Positions 30,694-40,100 of a stretch of 64,000 nucleotides of DNA are shown piece by piece. Every line of letters starts with the position of its first letter. Positions within the stretch are counted from its first letter, which is position 1. The notes under the pieces are model-generated. The model worked only from the letters and a program-made list of their open reading frames with translations. It made no database searches and was not told the origin of the DNA. This DNA is from Elusimicrobiota bacterium (GTDB taxonomy: Bacteria > Elusimicrobiota > Elusimicrobia > UBA1565). A program made the position numbers and the translations under genes. The DNA lies in assembly GCA_016196755.1 (NCBI GenBank), contig JACPXC010000046.1, positions 124,001 to 188,000 on the forward strand, given 5' to 3'.

Positions 30694-31277
30694 CCGCCCC
30701 CGGAGATTCCGTCGGCCGACCCGGTCAGCGGGATCCCGCGGCGGCAGGGGTCGCAGGCCTCCGCCGGCACGACCTTGATCGGCAGCGACACGAGCGTCCG
30801 CACCGGCACCGTCAGCGGCAGCGGGCCCGTCGAGCGGTCGAGCAGGGCGCCGACCCCGGCGACCTTGACGCCGTAGGCGCCCAAGAGCGAGAGCACCTCG
30901 GCCGTCGTGCGCCCGGCCATCAGCACGTCCTCGACGATGAGCGCGCGCTCGCCCGGCTCGAGCCGAAAGCTCCTGCGCAGGCCCATCGCCTCGCCGCGGC
31001 GCTCGAAGAAGATCGCCCGGCAGCCGCGCACCCGGGCCACCTCTTGTCCCAGCACGACCCCGCCCATCGCCGAGGACGCCACGACGTCCACGTCGGCCGG
31101 GAAGCGGTCGCTCAAGGCCTTGGCCAGCTTGTGGGCCAGGTGCGGATACTGCAGGACGAGCGCGGTCTCGACGAAACGCTCGGTGTGCAGCCCCGACGGC
31201 ATCCGGAAATGGCCGTCCAGGATGGCCCCATGCTCCTGCAGTATGCCCAACGCATCCAGCTTGTTGATCCGAGTCAT
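30690..31277 (-). CDS. pyrE: Orotate phosphoribosyltransferase
   Basis: A 195-aa enzyme that joins orotate and PRPP to OMP in pyrimidine synthesis. ATG at 31277 overlaps the asmA-like stop as ATGA. Motifs: SGLHTERFVETALVL, ASSAMGGVVLGQEVAR, FFERRGEAMGLRRSF with the catalytic Lys replaced by Arg in the flexible loop region, and the PRPP loop ALIVEDVLMAGRTTAEV. Cys residues near the end (CDPCRRG) match the crenarchaeal/deep-branching PyrE type, which binds a tail motif of this kind. Confidence 0.93.
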   Translation of the reverse strand: MTRINKLDALGILQEHGAILDGHFRMPSGLHTERFVETALVLQYPHLAHKLAKALSDRFPADVDVVASSAMGGVVLGQEVARVRGCRAIFFERRGEAMGLRRSFRLEPGERALIVEDVLMAGRTTAEVLSLLGAYGVKVAGVGALLDRSTGPLPLTVPVRTLVSLPIKVVPAEACDPCRRGIPLTGSADGISGGG

Positions 31278-33538
31278 CCGCCCCTCCCGCACGCCACGGC
31301 CTCGGCCAGGTCCGGCATCGGCCGCGTCCGCTTGAGCCCCTCGTCGAGGCCTTTCTCGATGTCCCGGGAGCCGACCTTGCGGCCCCGGAACACGACCTCC
31401 GGCTTGTTCAAATCCTTCACCAGCGAGACGTCGAGGGCGAGCCGCCCTTGGTCGTCGACCATCGAGTACGGCAGGTTCTGCGCCGACTCGGTCATGCGCA
31501 TGATGACGTTCAGGTCGACCGTCTCCTTGGGGAAATCGGCCGTCCCGGCCGTATAGGCCTGGAACGGCTGGGAGTCGAAATGGATGAAGTTGACCCCGAC
31601 GACGCCGGCGCCGGCCGAAAAGTCGCCGAACATGCGCGTAAAGTCGAGGGTGGTCGGTACGGCGGTCTCGAAAGAGCCCCGGCTCTTCTGCCGGATCTTG
31701 TGCATCTCGACGTAGGGGATCAGCAGGACGTTGACGAGCGGGTGGGCCTTCTGCAGCTCGCTGATGTTGCGCAGGTTCCCCGGACCGAACCCGGCCTGGA
31801 AATGGCCGTTGACGGTCTTGAGCTCGCGGGCGATGCCCTGGAGGCTCCAGGACAGGTCGAGGTTCTGGGCCCTGAAATTCGGGCTGGCGATCTCGGACAC
31901 GCGCAGGCGGCCGATCATGTCCGGGAAGCGCTCGGGGATGGCGAGCCGGAGAGTCGAGGCCCAGGGGCGGTCCTTCTGTGGGGTCCTGCCCAATTCCGCC
32001 ATCCGCTGGGCGATCAGGTTCTCGACGGCGGTGTAGGTCTCGTCGACGCGCAGGCGGTCGACCTCGGCGTCGACCGCCACGCGGCCCCAGGTCTTGACCT
32101 CGCGCACGCAGCCCTTGAGCTTGACCCGCGAACCGTTCCAGGTGAGGTTGAGGCGCGGCACGACCAGGTCGGCGCCCGAGAAGCGCACCTCGGCGTCGAG
32201 CTCGGAGAGCACGTTCGAATAGGCGATGTAGGAGCCGCGGGACACCCGGATGGCGGCGTTCTTGAAGCCCTCCTGGGCCCGTATCGTGATATCGGAGTCC
32301 GAGAAGCGCTTGCCGTTCCAGAATTTGAACGCGAAGCCCTTCATGTCGAGCGACCATTGCGTGGTCTTGGGAGCGTCCGAGGTCCCGCCCAGGGACACCA
32401 CGGCGTCGAGGCTGCCGGTCAGGTCGTGCTCGCTCCATGGCGCGTACAGCTCGCCGGCGCGCTCAAGCGGGGCGGCCGTGGTCCGCACGGTGCCGGAGAG
32501 CCGGCGGTCGGCCGCGCCGAGGCGCCCGGAGGCCTCGAGCTTCCAAGGCCCCGCGGAAAGCGTCAGGCCGTCCACGAAGTAGGCGGCGGGGGTGGGTGAG
32601 GACGTGGAGACCGGGGTGGTCCGCACGCGGAGATCCCAGGTCCCGGCCGGCATCGCCCAGCCGTCGGACGCGGCAAAGCCCAGCTCGCGCAGATCCGCGG
32701 AAGTCAGCGCGGGGAAGCTGCCCTTGGCGTCGAAGTCGGGCAGCAAGAGGTTGCGGACCCGGCCGGTGGCCTCGAAGACGCGCCCATCGACCTCGGCCTT
32801 GAGGCGCCGGACCGCGAGCCCGGTGCGCTCGTCGGCGCGCAAGGCGGCGAGCATCAGCTCGAGGTCCGCCTCCAGGCGCAAGGCGTGAGACTTCCCGCGG
32901 AAGGTCCCTTTCCCGGCCAGCTTGAGGCGGCACGGGAACGGCTTGTCGAGGCTGAAGTCGTCGACCGAGAAGAACACGCCGCCCAGGGTCGTGTCGAGGC
33001 CGTGGGCCTTGTCGACCAGGCGCACAACGCCGTCCTCGAGGCGGATCTCGTCAGCGGCCGAGAGCGGCGGCAGGGACAGGCCGGTCCCCTCGCGCGCGCC
33101 GCGCGACGAAAGCAGCATCTCCTCGAGGTTCCACAGGCCGTCGGCCTTGCGGTAGAGGGCCACCCGGGGGTTCACGAGGCGGACCAAGCTCAACACGAAC
33201 CGGCCCTGAAGGAGCGCGGGCAGGCTGTACTTGACGATCATCACCTCGGCCGAGAGGAACACCGGCTGCGGCGCGCCCGGCTGGGAGTACACGACCAGGC
33301 CGGTGACCCGAACGCCTTGGTGGAGGGCGACGCTGACGCTCTGAATGTCGATCCGGCGCTGGAAGGTACGCTCGAGCTGGTTGACGATCATCGGGCGCAG
33401 GCGCTCGGGACTCAGGTTGCGCTGCAGCCAGAATGCCCCCCCCGCCGCAAGCAGAGCCGCGGCCACGAAGGCCGCCGCCAGCGAGCGCCCGAGGAAGCGT
33501 CCGATGGCGCGCCCCCAACTCGGCTTTTGGCTTGCCAT
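31274..33538 (-). CDS. AsmA-family envelope protein
   Basis: A 754-aa protein. One N-terminal membrane anchor (about residues 18-38) precedes a long periplasmic stretch rich in beta strands, beginning with the AsmA signature RPMIVNQLERTFQRRIDIQSVSV. Such proteins form long hydrophobic grooves for lipid transfer between membranes or tune outer-membrane assembly. The size fits a medium-length member. TAGAAT stands 8 nt upstream of the ATG without a Shine-Dalgarno sequence. It heads the operon asmA-pyrE-MFS-purB-rlmI-helicase-NYN-CbiX. Confidence 0.85.
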   Translation of the reverse strand: MASQKPSWGRAIGRFLGRSLAAAFVAAALLAAGGAFWLQRNLSPERLRPMIVNQLERTFQRRIDIQSVSVALHQGVRVTGLVVYSQPGAPQPVFLSAEVMIVKYSLPALLQGRFVLSLVRLVNPRVALYRKADGLWNLEEMLLSSRGAREGTGLSLPPLSAADEIRLEDGVVRLVDKAHGLDTTLGGVFFSVDDFSLDKPFPCRLKLAGKGTFRGKSHALRLEADLELMLAALRADERTGLAVRRLKAEVDGRVFEATGRVRNLLLPDFDAKGSFPALTSADLRELGFAASDGWAMPAGTWDLRVRTTPVSTSSPTPAAYFVDGLTLSAGPWKLEASGRLGAADRRLSGTVRTTAAPLERAGELYAPWSEHDLTGSLDAVVSLGGTSDAPKTTQWSLDMKGFAFKFWNGKRFSDSDITIRAQEGFKNAAIRVSRGSYIAYSNVLSELDAEVRFSGADLVVPRLNLTWNGSRVKLKGCVREVKTWGRVAVDAEVDRLRVDETYTAVENLIAQRMAELGRTPQKDRPWASTLRLAIPERFPDMIGRLRVSEIASPNFRAQNLDLSWSLQGIARELKTVNGHFQAGFGPGNLRNISELQKAHPLVNVLLIPYVEMHKIRQKSRGSFETAVPTTLDFTRMFGDFSAGAGVVGVNFIHFDSQPFQAYTAGTADFPKETVDLNVIMRMTESAQNLPYSMVDDQGRLALDVSLVKDLNKPEVVFRGRKVGSRDIEKGLDEGLKRTRPMPDLAEAVACGRGG

Positions 33539-33546
33539 TACGAGCG

Positions 33547-33552
33547 ATTCTA
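33547..33552 (-). promoter_or_regulatory. -10 box (TAGAAT) of the asmA-like operon
   Basis: TAGAAT on the minus strand, 8 nt before the ATG. It sits in the 19-nt gap after the polyprenol kinase gene and would start the downstream operon on a leaderless mRNA. Confidence 0.45.
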
Positions 33553-33557
33553 ACTTT

Positions 33558-34142
33558 TTAGGCCAATGACAGGACGAAGGCGGAGGCCAGCGGCAGCCAA
33601 AGGTTGTCGTCGGGGAGCGGGGCCGCGAACTCGACGGCCGCCGCGGCCGCGGCGGCGGCGGCCGCCGCCCCCGGCGGGAAGCCGGCTGCCAGCGCCGAGG
33701 CCGCGCAGACCGCCAGGCAGGCCAGCGTCCCTTCCGCCGATTTCCGCTTGCCGCGAAACGTCACGGCATGCCGCCCCAGGGTCTTTCCGGTCAGCGCGGC
33801 GGCCGCGTCGCCGAAGGCCAGGCAGAGGATGCCGGCGGAAACCAGGCGGGGCCGGTCGCCGAAGGCGAGGATCGTCAGCCAGCAGCCCAGGGCCGTCCAG
33901 ACCATGCCGCTCATCCGGCGCTCCTCCTCCGGACGGTGGATGCCGCCGAGGGAGCGCATCAGGAAGGCGTTGACCGCCGGCCGGGTCAAGCGCAGGGCCT
34001 CGACCGCCGCCACGAAGGCGATCCAGCCCGCCAGCCACCGCAGCGAGGCCGCCCGTCCCTGCCAATGGAAGAACGCCAGGTAGCTCAGGCAGAGGAGATG
34101 GAAGGCCTTGCGCCCCAGCTCGCGCCGGATATCAGCGTTCAC
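33558..34142 (-). CDS. Polyprenol/dolichol kinase-type CTP-dependent membrane kinase
   Basis: A 194-aa integral membrane protein with GTG start overlapping the upstream stop as GTGA. About six hydrophobic segments; LGRKAFHLLCL at the N terminus and FGDAAAALTGKTLGRH with FRGKRKSAEGTLA form the CTP-binding signature of the dolichol kinase/VTE5 family. Substrate may be undecaprenol, phytol or a related isoprenoid alcohol. The C-terminal part contains an Ala run encoded by a GCC/GCG tract. Confidence 0.85.
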   Translation of the reverse strand: MNADIRRELGRKAFHLLCLSYLAFFHWQGRAASLRWLAGWIAFVAAVEALRLTRPAVNAFLMRSLGGIHRPEEERRMSGMVWTALGCWLTILAFGDRPRLVSAGILCLAFGDAAAALTGKTLGRHAVTFRGKRKSAEGTLACLAVCAASALAAGFPPGAAAAAAAAAAAVEFAAPLPDDNLWLPLASAFVLSLA

Positions 34143-34846
34143 CGCGCGACCAGCCCCGCGGCCAGCCGGACCGCGCCGCCCCAGAATGCCGCCGTCCCCC
34201 CGCGCACGGTGTCGAAGGCCGAGGCCGCGTCGACCCGTTCGGGGAAGAGACACTTGAGCGCGAAAAGGAGGAGCCCGGCGTTTAGCAGGGCGATCAGAGC
34301 CAGGGAGAGGGCCGGCCCGGCCTCGTCTAAGTCGCTCTGGTGGGTCTCGAGCAGGGAGCGGCCGGTATGGAATAGGTGGAAGGCCAGCGCCGCTCCCATC
34401 GCCGCCAGAAAAGCCTCGCGCGCCCGAGGCGCGCCCCAGCCCCATATCGCCAGCCGGTAGACCCCCGCCACCCCCAAGGCGTAGAGCGGGATCCAATACG
34501 GCGCCAAGGCGACGAAGGGGCTGACGTGGGAGAGGTCGACCCGGCCCGACTCGCCGCGCACCACGAAGGCGAAGACCTTGCCGCCGCCGGCCCAGGCCGC
34601 CAAGGCGTGGGTCAACTCGTGCGCGAAGACATAGGCCCGGCGCAGGCGCAGGCCCAGGAGGTCGCAAGCCGCCCAGGTCGCCGCCCCGGCCGCGAACCAG
34701 AGGCCGTCACCCCGCGCCCCGACGCCCACGGCGGCGGAGGCCGCGGCCCAGAGCGCGCAAGCGGCCGTCGGAGCCAGCACGGCGGCCGCCAACGGCGAGA
34801 CGGCGGCCTTAAGGCGCGACGGCCGCCGGACACGGCGCGGCGTCAC
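34139..34846 (-). CDS. Membrane metallopeptidase-like protein with HExxH (M50-like)
   Basis: A 235-aa protein with about five or six hydrophobic segments. AHELTHALAAW supplies an HExxH zinc motif close to a membrane helix, and DLSHVSPFVALAPYWIPLYAL may supply the third ligand and the Asn/Pro-like motif of site-2-type proteases. The usual NPDG is not seen, so active intramembrane proteolysis is uncertain. It overlaps the genes on each side by 4 bp. Confidence 0.65.
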   Translation of the reverse strand: MTPRRVRRPSRLKAAVSPLAAAVLAPTAACALWAAASAAVGVGARGDGLWFAAGAATWAACDLLGLRLRRAYVFAHELTHALAAWAGGGKVFAFVVRGESGRVDLSHVSPFVALAPYWIPLYALGVAGVYRLAIWGWGAPRAREAFLAAMGAALAFHLFHTGRSLLETHQSDLDEAGPALSLALIALLNAGLLLFALKCLFPERVDAASAFDTVRGGTAAFWGGAVRLAAGLVAR

Positions 34847-35301
34847 TCCAGCATCGCGTCGTCGTAGGGGATCTTCGCCGCGTCGAGCTCGGCCTTCCAG
34901 AGCCGCTTGGCCGAGACCATGCGCTCACGCGCGAGCCTGACGAACTTCGTGTCGGGCGGCGAGAACAGCTCGTCGGCGGTCTTATACCAGTGGTAGGCGA
35001 GCTTGAGCGAGCTCTCGGAGACGGCCTCGTCGCGCCGGAAGGCGGCCAGAAACAGCCGCTCCTTGTGCTCGGCGGCGCCGAGCCGGCCGGCGGCCAGGTC
35101 GGCGTCGAGCTCGGCCTTCTCGCGCCGGTAGGCGTCCTCGAACCAAGCCTTCTTGGCCTCCGGGTCGCGGCTGAAGGCCATGTAGCGGTCGCCGGTCAAG
35201 CAGGCAGTCCGCGCGCGCAGCCAGAGGTCGCCGTAGACCGCGGCCGTGAACGCGGCCGAGGCGACGAGCGTCCACGCCGCGCGCCGAGCCCAGGGAGGCA
35301 T
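34843..35301 (-). CDS. Membrane-anchored helical protein of unknown function
   Basis: A 152-aa protein with one N-terminal membrane segment (about residues 8-28), then a charged, helix-forming domain that faces the periplasm (AFSRDPEAKKAWFEDAYRRE, AYHWYKTADELFSPP). No family is recognised. The start lies 3 nt after the stop of the receiver gene and the stop overlaps the metallopeptidase start, so the three genes form one unit. Confidence 0.75.
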   Translation of the reverse strand: MPPWARRAAWTLVASAAFTAAVYGDLWLRARTACLTGDRYMAFSRDPEAKKAWFEDAYRREKAELDADLAAGRLGAAEHKERLFLAAFRRDEAVSESSLKLAYHWYKTADELFSPPDTKFVRLARERMVSAKRLWKAELDAAKIPYDDAMLE

Positions 35302-35303
35302 CG

Positions 35304-35765
35304 CTACCAGTTCGACGAGAGCGGGCCGCGGTCGGTCTTACGGGTCGTGTCCGGCGGGTTGGTCTTGAGGATGCGGTGCAGGATGCCGGCGAGCACGGCC
35401 GGCTTGATCGGCTTCTCGACGTACTCGCGGACGTTGGGCTCCTGGCGCACCATGTCGATGGTCTGGCGGTCGATGCGCCGCCCGGTGATGACGACGATCG
35501 GGATCGACCGGGCGTCGCCGGACTGGAGCTCCTTTAAGACCTCGAAGCCCCCCATCCCGGGCAGCATGAAGTCCAAGACGATGGCGTCGGGCTGGACCGC
35601 CTCCACCTTGCGCACGGCCTCTTGGCCGTCGGTGGCGCGGTCGACGCGGAAGCCCTCTTTCTTGACGACGTGCTCGAGCAGGTCGAGGATGCTCTCGTCG
35701 TCGTCGACGATGAGCACCAGCTTGCCCTTGGGGTCGCTCAGGGCCGGAGAGGATTCTTCCGTCAC
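35304..35765 (-). CDS. Single-domain response regulator (receiver)
   Basis: A 153-aa CheY-like protein. LVLIVDDDESILDLL gives the acidic pair, AIVLDFMLPGMGG the phospho-acceptor Asp, IVVITGRR the switch Thr and REYVEKPIK the Lys. No output domain follows, so it acts through partner proteins or as a phosphate sink. GTG start. It heads the 33558-35765 unit; no kinase is adjacent, though the orphan hybrid kinases at 14.6-17.8 kb are possible partners. Confidence 0.9.
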   Translation of the reverse strand: MTEESSPALSDPKGKLVLIVDDDESILDLLEHVVKKEGFRVDRATDGQEAVRKVEAVQPDAIVLDFMLPGMGGFEVLKELQSGDARSIPIVVITGRRIDRQTIDMVRQEPNVREYVEKPIKPAVLAGILHRILKTNPPDTTRKTDRGPLSSNW

Positions 35766-35811
35766 GTCTGAGACGGTATCAAATACGCTTCCCCCCCATC
35801 AAACCCGTTCG

Positions 35812-35846
35812 AGTTCTGATTGGGGACACTCCCTGAAGTTCTGATT
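35812..35846 (+). repeat. Left terminal inverted repeat of the IS element
   Basis: Starts AGTTCTGATTGGGGACACTC and ends CTGAAGTTCTGATT; pairs with 37117-37147, which lacks about four bases in the middle. Confidence 0.75.
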
Positions 35847-35889
35847 CTCTGGTAAACGAACGGAGCAGTTTACGCGCTTCGGGCACGTG

Positions 35890-35926
35890 GATCGAAGGAT
35901 TGCGATACAGCCGCAATCCTTCGATC
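35890..35926 (+). ncRNA. Hairpin in the left noncoding end of the IS110-type element (possible bridge RNA part)
   Basis: A perfect 15-bp stem (GATCGAAGGATTGCG with its complement) and 7-nt loop. IS110-type elements are known to transcribe a structured bridge RNA from a noncoding end that guides recombination. Position and structure fit, but nothing here proves transcription. Confidence 0.3.
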
Positions 35927-36022
35927 TGGAGACTTGTATGTTGAATGCCATGCCGGTGCTGAAACCTCCTGGATGCACTAGACTGGCGTCACCGCACGAC
36001 GCCTTTGCAAGGAGGCAAGAAG

Positions 36023-37030
36023 ATGGCTGGACAGCAGACGGGTTTCGTGCCGCGCGATTACGACGTGTTCGCCGGACTAGACGTCGACAAGACGAACATC
36101 TCGGTGACGTTCGTCGACCACGAGATGGCGATCAAGTCGATGAGCCTTCCCAACGACGCGGAAAATCTGCTCGGTTATGTGGCGAAAAAATTCCCCGACA
36201 AACGCGTCGCGTTCGCATACGAGGCGGGGCCGACAGGTTATGGACTTCATGACCGAATCACGGCGGCTGGTTACCCTTGCATGGTGGTGGCGCCTTGCAT
36301 GGTCCCGACAGCGCGGGGCCACCACGTGAAGACCAACCGCCTCGACAGCCAAAAGATCTCGGAGTCGCTCCGAGGCGGACAGCTCAAGAGCATCCACGTG
36401 CCCTCGCCGAGCTATCGGGACCTGCGTCATCTCATCCAGCTCCGCGACACCTGCGTCCGGCAGGCGACGTCGACGAAGCTCCGCATCAAGGGCCTGCTTT
36501 TGTTCGAAGGCATCCCGTTTCCCCAACCCGCGGGCGCCCCAGTGCAGTGGTCGAAGTCCATCGTCGCGAGCCTCAAGACCCTGGCGTGCGGGGGAGGTGT
36601 CCGTTTCAAGCTCGACCAACTCATAGCCGCCCTTGAGTTTTCTAAGAAGCAGGTGCTGGCGACGACCAAAGAGATCCGGCGCGCTTCTGTACGGTGGACG
36701 AAGAAATCTACCGGAACATCCTATTTCTGACGAGCATCCCGGGAATCGGCTGGATTACGGCGAGTCATCTCTTGGCCAGGATCGGGGACTGGCGGAAGAT
36801 GGGCAACGTCCGCCAATTAGGGGCCTATCTTGGCCTGACCCAACGAGAGAACTCGACTGGGGTGGACGTCAAGCAATGAACGGCAAAACGACACTAGGAT
36901 TGGCACGCCTGCGTGCACGCTGCGCGCACGGTCGTGAGGATCAACTGGTCAAAACCTGCGGGGAAACTTGGACTGTGCGCGAAGCGTGCACACAGCTCGC
37001 CAGAACCATTCCGCCGTTCTCCGATCCTCG
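36023..37030 (+). pseudogene. IS110-family DEDD transposase, frameshifted
   Basis: The ATG at 36023 has AAGGAGG 7 nt upstream. The N-terminal RuvC-like part is intact: FAGLDVDKTNISV, FAYEAGPTGYGLHD, and KTNRLDSQKISE with the Asp/Glu residues. The frame breaks near 36690; the C-terminal Transposase_20 part (ILFLTSIPGIGWITASHLL, LGAYLGLTQRENSTG) continues in another frame at 36694-36879, and after a further shift the remains TTLGLARLRA can be read near 36889. At least two frameshifts mean the enzyme is dead. Confidence 0.85.
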
Positions 37031-37116
37031 AATTGCCGGCCGTTCGGCAATTCCAGGATCCACGCGCCCAAGGCCCGTAAATTCCTGTTTCCCCGGACAG
37101 GAAGAATACAGTCCCA

Positions 37117-37147
37117 AATCAGAACTTCAGTGTCCCCAATCAGAAGT
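37117..37147 (-). repeat. Right terminal inverted repeat of the IS element
   Basis: On the minus strand it starts ACTTCTGATTGGGGACACTG and ends AAGTTCTGATT, matching the left end. It lies 7 bp before the stop codon region of the AsnC-type gene. Confidence 0.75.
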
Positions 37148-37154
37148 CCGGATT

Positions 37155-37385
37155 CTAGAGATTGGTCGTGACGAGCGTCTCCGTGGTCTGGACGCCGTGG
37201 ATGCCGCGGATCTCGCGGACGATGAGGCCGGAGAGCTTGTCGATGGTGTCGGCCTCGGCGCTCAGGACGGCGTCCCAGGAACCGAAGGTGAGGAACACGT
37301 CGGTGACGCCCTTGATCGTGCGGATCTGGTTGACGGCCTTCTGCTCGAGCCCGGCGATCAGCTTGCAAAGGACGAACGCTTTCAT
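37155..37385 (-). CDS. Lrp/AsnC ligand-binding domain protein (stand-alone)
   Basis: A 76-aa protein equal to the C-terminal RAM domain of Lrp/AsnC regulators (KAFVLCKLIAGLEQKAVNQI, GVTDVFLTFGSWDAVLSAEA, VREIRGIHGVQTTETLV). It has no helix-turn-helix, so it is an effector-binding oligomer of amino-acid sensing type. AGGAGG precedes the ATG. It follows the lipoate ligase gene and the glycine cleavage genes directly, so glycine or serine is a reasonable guess for the ligand. Confidence 0.88.
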   Translation of the reverse strand: MKAFVLCKLIAGLEQKAVNQIRTIKGVTDVFLTFGSWDAVLSAEADTIDKLSGLIVREIRGIHGVQTTETLVTTNL

Positions 37386-38087
37386 TTAACGCCTCCTGTT
37401 CCAGCGGTCCGACTCATAGCGTTGACGGCGCAGTTCCTCGGCGCGCGCGCTCACGGCGGCGGAGGGCTCGGCGGGCTCGAACAGGGCCTTCCAGGAGACC
37501 GACAGGCCCTCGACGATGGCTTGGCGCGAGAGCTCGGCCCCGGTCCCGAGCACCTCCGGCCTCAGACTGCCCTGATAGAGACCGCGGCCCCGGAGGCGCC
37601 GCAGGGCACCGCCCAGGGCCTTGACCCCGGCCGGCGAGACCAGGTCCTTCGGTTCGGGTCCGGAAAAACATTGGAGACGGAATCCTTCCGTCCGGCCCGG
37701 GGACCACAAGGCGGTCTCGACCCCGAGGGCCTTGAAGCCGAGGTGCGCGGCCAGGTGGATGTCCTTATACACCAGCCCCGGGTCGCTGAGCGTGGGCCAG
37801 GGGAACGTCAGCGAGAAGGTCAGGTCTCCATCGTGATGGACGATGCCGCCCCCCGTGGCGCGGCGCACCAGCGGCATGCTCGCCCCGCCCCAGCGCTCCC
37901 GGACCGCGGCCAGCACGGCGTCGTATTCCTGGGAGATCCCGAAGGTGACCGCATGCGGCACGGGCCCGGCCCAGCGGTAGAACCTGAGCGACAGACCTTC
38001 GACCCCCTCCAACACCGCCTCATCGAGCGCCATCTGGGCCGCCGCGCCCAGCGCCGGCGTCTCGAGCAGGAGCGCCCGGGTCGGCAT
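37386..38087 (-). CDS. Lipoate-protein ligase A family protein
   Basis: A 233-aa BPL/LplA-fold enzyme. ATG at 38087 overlaps the preceding stop by one base. MPLVRRATGGGIVHHDGDLTFSL is the family signature (core RRATGGGIVHHDGDLTF), and the GVKALGGALRRL segment carries the Lys used to bind lipoyl-AMP. It probably attaches lipoate or octanoate to the GcvH protein encoded just upstream. Two-domain LplA is about 330 aa, so this is the short form, like LipM or octanoyl transferases. Confidence 0.88.
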   Translation of the reverse strand: MPTRALLLETPALGAAAQMALDEAVLEGVEGLSLRFYRWAGPVPHAVTFGISQEYDAVLAAVRERWGGASMPLVRRATGGGIVHHDGDLTFSLTFPWPTLSDPGLVYKDIHLAAHLGFKALGVETALWSPGRTEGFRLQCFSGPEPKDLVSPAGVKALGGALRRLRGRGLYQGSLRPEVLGTGAELSRQAIVEGLSVSWKALFEPAEPSAAVSARAEELRRQRYESDRWNRRR

Positions 38088-38515
38088 CAAGCCGCCAGCG
38101 AGAGGATCCTGTCGCGGGTCTGCTCGGGGTCGTCGAGCCCGAAGAGCAGTACGCTCTCCCCATCGCCCGCCACCTCGATGTCGCCCAGGCCCAGCGCGCG
38201 CTGGACCGGGGAGCGTTTGAGGCGCAGTTCGCGCACCGAAGCCAGGGCGATCGAAGCCTCCGCCTTGACGAGGATGCCCGAGCGCACGAAGACCCGGGAG
38301 TTCGTCACCAGATACTCCGTGCTGGCGGCGCGCAGGGCCGGGTAGAGCGCCACGACCGCCCCGGCGACGATGGTCATGAACGCCGCGCTGGCGCCGAAGG
38401 CCTGGAGCGAGAAGCCGGCGGCTCCGGCCAGGACCAGGAAGGCCCCGCCGGCCAAGGACAGCGGCCAGTTCTTGATCGACGGAGCGGCGACGAGAAGCTT
38501 CATCTCCGCCGCCAT
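38087..38515 (-). CDS. Membrane protein with bacterial PH domain
   Basis: A 142-aa protein with two membrane segments (about 15-60) and a bPH2-type (DUF304) domain: YLVTNSRVFVRSGILVKAEASIALASVREL, shown by its core TEYLVTNSRVFVRSGIL. It is the short YdbS type. Function in this family is unclear. It sits between gcvH and the lipoate ligase gene, 9 nt after the gcvH stop, so it is co-transcribed with them. Confidence 0.85.
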   Translation of the reverse strand: MAAEMKLLVAAPSIKNWPLSLAGGAFLVLAGAAGFSLQAFGASAAFMTIVAGAVVALYPALRAASTEYLVTNSRVFVRSGILVKAEASIALASVRELRLKRSPVQRALGLGDIEVAGDGESVLLFGLDDPEQTRDRILSLAA

Positions 38516-38524
38516 GGGACCCCG

Positions 38525-38911
38525 CTACGCCGCGGTCTTGAGGAATTCCTCGTACTGCGCCAGGGTCAGGAGCGCCGCAAGCTGGGCGGCGTCGACGCTC
38601 GTGAGCTTGTAGAGCCAGCCCTGGTCGGTGGCCGAACGGTTGACCGCCGCGGGGTCGGCAGCCAGCGCGGGGTTGGAGGCCTCGACCGTGCCCGAGAGCG
38701 GCGCGTAGATGTCGAAGGCGGCCTTGACCGACTCGACGACGGCCACCGCCTCGCCCTGGGTCACCGCGCGGCCCGCCTTGGGCAGGTCGACGAAGACGAC
38801 GTCGCCGATCTCGTGCTGGGCATGTTCGGTGACGCCGACCACCGCGGACCTTGCGTCGAGGTAGACCCACTCATGGGTCTTGGTGTAGCGGCATTTCGCG
38901 GGCTCGGGCAT
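38525..38911 (-). CDS. gcvH: Glycine cleavage system H protein
   Basis: A 128-aa lipoyl carrier that moves the aminomethyl group between the P, T and L proteins. THEWV at residues 12-16 and the lipoyl site VVESVKAAFDI with Lys63 are as expected. Length is standard. It lies 4 nt after gcvT on the same strand; gcvP is not in the window. A lipoate ligase two genes on should load it. Confidence 0.97.
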   Translation of the reverse strand: MPEPAKCRYTKTHEWVYLDARSAVVGVTEHAQHEIGDVVFVDLPKAGRAVTQGEAVAVVESVKAAFDIYAPLSGTVEASNPALAADPAAVNRSATDQGWLYKLTSVDAAQLAALLTLAQYEEFLKTAA

Positions 38912-38915
38912 GGGA

Positions 38916-40025
<1,110 letters not shown>

Positions 40026-40042
40026 GGTAGCCCAACCTTACC

Positions 40043-40081
40043 AAAAAAAACGCAAGGCCCGCGCCGGGAGGCGCGGGCCTT
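40043..40081 (-). terminator. Rho-independent terminator of the PspA-like gene
   Basis: An 11-bp stem (AAGGCCCGCGC/GCGCGGGCCTT) 20 nt after the stop, followed on the minus strand by GCG and eight T. It separates this gene from gcvT. Confidence 0.9.
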
Positions 40082-40100
40082 GGTTCTCGAGGGCTCGTAT

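Larger units (their letters stand above)
35812..37147 (+). mobile_element. Decayed IS110-family insertion sequence
   Basis: A 1.34-kb element limited by near-matching terminal inverted repeats (35812-35846 and 37117-37147) that begin A[GC]TTCTGATTGGGGACAC. Each end holds two AGTTCTGATT-type boxes. Inside is a DEDD transposase gene broken by frameshifts. The left noncoding end of about 210 bp carries a 15-bp perfect hairpin at 35890-35926. It lies between the receiver gene and the AsnC-type gene, and no target duplication is obvious, as is usual for IS110. Confidence 0.8.

Noticed and set aside
33640-33675. GCC/GCG tract as a possible unstable microsatellite
   Set aside because: It encodes an Ala run in the polyprenol kinase, and such runs are common in this GC-rich, Ala-rich genome; the repeat unit is not regular.
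36694-36879. A separate small gene for ILFLTSIPGIGWITASHLL-type protein
   Set aside because: It is the frameshifted C-terminal part of the IS110 transposase, not an independent gene.
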